Positions 24,931 through 27,530 of a stretch of DNA of 27,530 nucleotides are shown in pieces. Source of the stretch: JBJKPP01 sp046706145 (GTDB lineage Bacteria; Bacteroidota; Ignavibacteria; Ignavibacteriales; Ignavibacteriaceae); NCBI GenBank assembly GCA_046706145.1, contig JBJKPP010000028.1, positions 1 through 27,530 of the forward strand. The letters run 5' to 3'. The first letter of the stretch is position 1; each line of letters begins with the position of its first letter. The position numbers were made by a program, and so were the translations under genes. The notes beneath the pieces are model-generated. The model was not told the DNA's origin and did not search any database. It worked only from the letters and a program-made list of their open reading frames with translations.

Positions 24931-25410
24931 ATGAAAAAAATACCTATACTGATTTTGATGACTTTTTATTTATGCTCATGCTCAAGCGCTCTTAGATATA
25001 CTTCAAATAATAGCGGGGAAGTGAACAATGAGAATGAAGCTATAAAGCAATTGAGAGATGATAATATTGATCCCTCAAACTTTAAACCTTTGGAAGTGGA
25101 ATATGGGATAGCTTCATATTATGCTGATAAGTACAATGGAAGAAAGACAGCAAGCGGGGAAATTTACAATATGTATGGCATTTCTGCTGCACATATTAGT
25201 TATCCAATGGGAACAATTGTGAGAGTAACGAACCTTTCAAACAATAAATCATTAATCATCCCGATAAATGATAGAATGCCGATCCCGGATAATGGGCGCG
25301 TAATAGATCTGTCATATGGAGCTGCGAAGAAACTTGATATGATACAAAGTGGTACGGCTAAGGTGAAGATAGAGGTTATAAAATGGGGAAAAGCTGATAA
25401 TAATAATTGA
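24931..25410 (+). CDS. RlpA-like double-psi beta-barrel lipoprotein
   Basis: A 159-residue envelope lipoprotein. ATG 24931 gives MKKIPILILMTFYLCSCSS, a lipoprotein signal with lipobox LCSC and acylated Cys17; the frame is open further upstream but without a signal. The double-psi barrel covers about residues 55-150 with YGIASYY, GRKTASGEIY, AAHISYPMGTIVRVTN, INDRMP and GRVIDLSYGAA. The His of AAH and the Asp of ND, which act in RlpA lytic transglycosylase, are present, but the usual NDRGPF reads NDRMPI. There is no SPOR domain, so septal targeting is doubtful. It may act on peptidoglycan. It follows rsmE by 16 bp. Confidence 0.88.
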   Translation: MKKIPILILMTFYLCSCSSALRYTSNNSGEVNNENEAIKQLRDDNIDPSNFKPLEVEYGIASYYADKYNGRKTASGEIYNMYGISAAHISYPMGTIVRVTNLSNNKSLIIPINDRMPIPDNGRVIDLSYGAAKKLDMIQSGTAKVKIEVIKWGKADNNN

Positions 25411-25455
25411 TATAATAGGTTAAGAATAGATGGCTTAGAACAAAATTCCTAAAAT

Positions 25456-25487
25456 TATTATCTTTACAAAGTTGCATTTAGATAATA
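25456..25487. repeat. Inverted repeat upstream of the histidine kinase
   Basis: TATTATCT (25456-25463) and AGATAATA (25480-25487) are perfect reverse complements with 16 bp between them. It sits just before the TTTG (-33-like) element at 25495. It could be an operator half-site pair, though AT-rich dyads of 8 bp also arise by chance. Confidence 0.3.
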
Positions 25488-25494
25488 GCTAATG

Positions 25495-25524
25495 TTTGTT
25501 AATTTAGAGCGGTCTGTATTTTTC
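25495..25524 (+). promoter_or_regulatory. Candidate Bacteroidota-type promoter for the histidine kinase
   Basis: TTTG (25495-25498), then 18 bp, then TATTTTTC (25517-25524), one mismatch from TTTG-N19-TAnnTTTG. It is the best two-part match in the window. The ATG lies only 9 bp beyond, so the transcript would be nearly leaderless. Confidence 0.35.
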
Positions 25525-25533
25525 TAATAGAAA

Positions 25534-27312
25534 ATGAAGTTCCTAAGAGAAATAAAAACAATAAACTCAGCCCTCCTTTTTGTACTGATTGTTATTGTTG
25601 GCATTGGTGTTATAACATATATTTCTATCAATGAAATATTTGACTCGTTTCAGGCAAAAAAACAGACCTATGATGTACTATCAACATTAGAAGACGCGAT
25701 GACCCAAATAGCTCTGGCCGAAGATGGGCAGAGGAGCTATTTTCTTACAGGTAACCTGGCTTATCTAGATCCCTATAACTCTTCAAGGGTGCTTCTCCAA
25801 AAGGATATAGCAAGATTGAAAACAGATTTTAAAGGTGATAGCATTCATTCCGATATTATCAATCAATTTGATAATATAGTTAATGAACGTTTCAATTATG
25901 TTGATGAAAATATTGTTAACAAAAAGAAAGGTGTCAATGTAGTTATAAAAAGTATAGAGTCCGGTGTGAGTAAAAAATATATGGATCAAGTGAGGATGCT
26001 GATATCAAATCTGGAAAAGGAACAATACAAGGTTTTAAATTCAAAAGATGAAGTTGCTGCTAACTTAATACGAAGAACATCCATTACTGTATTGGCCGGA
26101 ACGTTAATTAGCTGTGTAATTTTTCTCTCAATATTTTATGTTTTATCGAAGGAAATTATAGAAAGAAAAAAAGTTGAGACGGAAATAAGAAGAGGGAAAG
26201 AATTTACCGAGAGGCTTCTCAACAGCAGTTTAGATGGAATTGTAGCATTTGACAAAGAATTGAGATTTACTTTGTGGAATCCGGGGATGGAAACTTTAAC
26301 CGGAATACCACAGGATAAAGTTATTGGCAAAAAAATCCTTGATGCATTTCCTATATTACAAAGGATTGGGGCAGATCAAAACTTATTCGAAACTCTTAAT
26401 GGAAATTATGTAATTGTGAAAGACAAATTTTACAGCATACCAGAGACGCATAGAAAAGGTTATGCGGAGGCCTATTTTTCTCCGATTTATGACCTGGAGA
26501 AAAAAGTAATCGGCGGGTTGGTAATTGTTAGAGATAGAACCCAAAGAAAACTTGACATAGAAGCTATTGAGAGAGCAAGAAGGGAGTTGGAAAAGAGAGT
26601 TCAGGAACGTACCGCTGCACTTTCAAATGTAAATGAAGAATTAAGAAAAGAAATAAAAGAAAAGGAAAAGATTCAGGAACAAATTAATAATTCGTTGAAG
26701 GAAAAAGTAATTCTTCTTAGAGAAATTCACCATAGAGTTAAGAATAATCTGCAGGTTATCTCAAGCTTATTGAGCTTGCAATCGGGTTATATTGAAGATA
26801 AAAAGTCTCTGGAAATTTTTAGAGAAAGTCAAAATAGAGTTCGCTCAATGGCTTTAATCCATGAAAAACTATATCGCTCGAAGTCGCTTAATAAAATAGA
26901 GTTTGACGAGTATATAGATTCATTAGCCAAAGATTTATTTAGTTCTTATAATATAGACTCTGATCGTATAAAATTGATCAGTGATTTGAAAGGCACTTTC
27001 CTGGAAATAGACACAGGCATTTTGTGCGGTCTGATCTTAAACGAACTCATTTCCAATTCGCTTAAACATGCTTTCCCAAAAGGAAGAAAAGGGGAAATCT
27101 ATATAAGCATGAGAATGGACTCCGATAGTGAATATAATTTGATTGTGAAAGATAACGGGATAGGATTTCCTGATAATTTGGATTTTAGGAATACTGATTC
27201 TTTAGGATTGCAGCTTGTCACTTCTCTTACTCAGCAATTAAATGGAAATATAGAACTTATAAAAAATGGTTCTACTGAATTTCAAATCACATTCCCAACT
27301 CATGAATCATAA
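25534..27312 (+). CDS. Membrane sensor histidine kinase, CHASE3-PAS-HisKA_2
   Basis: A 592-residue inner-membrane sensor. The N-terminal membrane helix (about 13-32) is followed by a CHASE3-like extracytoplasmic domain (about 38-175, with LAEDGQRSYFLTGNLAYLDP), a second helix (about 183-205), a PAS domain (about 224-338, LLNSSLDGIVAFDKE, NPGMETLTGIP), a coiled coil (343-395), then the HisKA_2 dimerisation/phosphoacceptor region LREIHHRVKNNLQVISSLL, with His400 the likely phosphorylated residue. The ATPase part carries the N box NELISNSLKHAF (Asn508), the G1 box DNGIGF (540-545) and SLGLQLV. Such kinases often pass phosphate to a separate response regulator; none is adjacent, so it is an orphan here. 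The signal is unknown. Confidence 0.9.
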   Translation: MKFLREIKTINSALLFVLIVIVGIGVITYISINEIFDSFQAKKQTYDVLSTLEDAMTQIALAEDGQRSYFLTGNLAYLDPYNSSRVLLQKDIARLKTDFKGDSIHSDIINQFDNIVNERFNYVDENIVNKKKGVNVVIKSIESGVSKKYMDQVRMLISNLEKEQYKVLNSKDEVAANLIRRTSITVLAGTLISCVIFLSIFYVLSKEIIERKKVETEIRRGKEFTERLLNSSLDGIVAFDKELRFTLWNPGMETLTGIPQDKVIGKKILDAFPILQRIGADQNLFETLNGNYVIVKDKFYSIPETHRKGYAEAYFSPIYDLEKKVIGGLVIVRDRTQRKLDIEAIERARRELEKRVQERTAALSNVNEELRKEIKEKEKIQEQINNSLKEKVILLREIHHRVKNNLQVISSLLSLQSGYIEDKKSLEIFRESQNRVRSMALIHEKLYRSKSLNKIEFDEYIDSLAKDLFSSYNIDSDRIKLISDLKGTFLEIDTGILCGLILNELISNSLKHAFPKGRKGEIYISMRMDSDSEYNLIVKDNGIGFPDNLDFRNTDSLGLQLVTSLTQQLNGNIELIKNGSTEFQITFPTHES

Positions 27313-27326
27313 AAAAATTAGAACAA

Positions 27327-27530
27327 TTGACTAATTCGAAACAATCCGCTTTAAAACTTATTTCCACTTTCAAAAAAAATCTTACAGATAAAAATATCTT
27401 ATCTGGAAATATTGAAGAGAAACAATACAACTATGAATTTGTAGTTTCCGATAATAGTGACAAAGTGAAGGTACAGGTTTATTTTGGCAAAAAAGGAAAT
27501 AAAACCGTTCTTCAGGGTAATAGGGAAACT
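27327..27530 (+). CDS. Partial protein cut by the window end, possibly an RNase HIII-type N-terminal domain
   Basis: An open frame runs from TTG 27327 to the last base, 68 codons, with no stop. It starts LTNSKQSALKLISTFKKNL, and its later part VQVYFGKKGNKTVLQG resembles the N-terminal TBP-like substrate-binding domain seen in RNase HIII. That identity is a guess from a short pattern. No ATG or GTG occurs in frame before it up to the TGA at 27303, so TTG is the only standard start. The AT/GC use is like its neighbours. It lies 14 bp after the kinase stop. Confidence 0.45.
   Translation, partial: MTNSKQSALKLISTFKKNLTDKNILSGNIEEKQYNYEFVVSDNSDKVKVQVYFGKKGNKTVLQGNRET

Overview
The window reads as ordinary chromosome from an AT-rich, Gram-negative, Bacteroidota/Chlorobi-type bacterium, most likely of the Ignavibacteria group. 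That placement is inference. It rests on low GC, an outer-membrane Omp85 barrel and an RlpA lipoprotein, a single-chain glycine dehydrogenase, a DUF3109-type cysteine protein, scarce Shine-Dalgarno sites, several TAnnTTTG promoter-like motifs, and short CCTGCCTGCCGGCAGGCAGG-type palindromes inside genes. No 16S rRNA or other marker settles it. I see no tRNA, rRNA, CRISPR array, transposase or prophage gene.

Layout. (1) 1-390 is a gene-free leader with two inverted repeats. It is followed on the + strand by a UvrD/PcrA helicase and a PPi-type phosphofructokinase. (2) 3991-7831, minus strand: meaB GTPase, acyl-CoA dehydrogenase and a methylcrotonyl-CoA-carboxylase-like carboxyltransferase, an acyl-CoA catabolism operon whose 3' end abuts the phosphofructokinase gene. 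(3) 7832-8113 is a non-coding gap with two strong hairpins. (4) 8114-13439, minus strand: a very tightly packed six-gene operon of ABC ATPase, ABC-2 permease (NatAB-like), PrsW-like membrane protease, a degenerate DUF2064/glycosyltransferase-like protein, NadD and a sugar-nucleotide epimerase. (5) 13608-18924, + strand: the fatty-acid/phospholipid cluster yceD-rpmF-plsX-fabH-fabD-(DUF3109)-fabG-acpP, closed by a probable intrinsic terminator. (6) 19085-25410, + strand: rnc, gcvP, an Omp85-family barrel protein, rsmE and an RlpA-like lipoprotein. (7) 25534-27312: a CHASE3-PAS-HisKA_2 sensor kinase, then the first 68 codons of a gene that runs off the end.

How the genes fit together. The yceD-acpP block supplies ribosomal protein L32 and the initiation, malonyl-transfer and reduction steps of fatty acid synthesis, plus PlsX, which links acyl-ACP to phospholipid synthesis. 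The usual elongation enzyme gene fabF is missing from its common place between acpP and rnc. The meaB/acd/carboxylase block belongs to branched-chain or odd-chain acyl-CoA oxidation. PPi-phosphofructokinase makes the glycolytic step reversible. The omp/rlpA/PrsW/NatAB genes act in the cell envelope.

The most interesting structure is a small palindromic repeat family. One copy sits in frame inside the DUF2064-like gene (9838-9860) and one copy covers the stop codon of gcvP (22837-22861). In both cases deleting the insert between short flanking direct repeats gives a clean, uninterrupted reading frame. This suggests tiny mobile palindromes that insert into coding sequence without destroying it. 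I found no convincing complete new defence or metabolic system.
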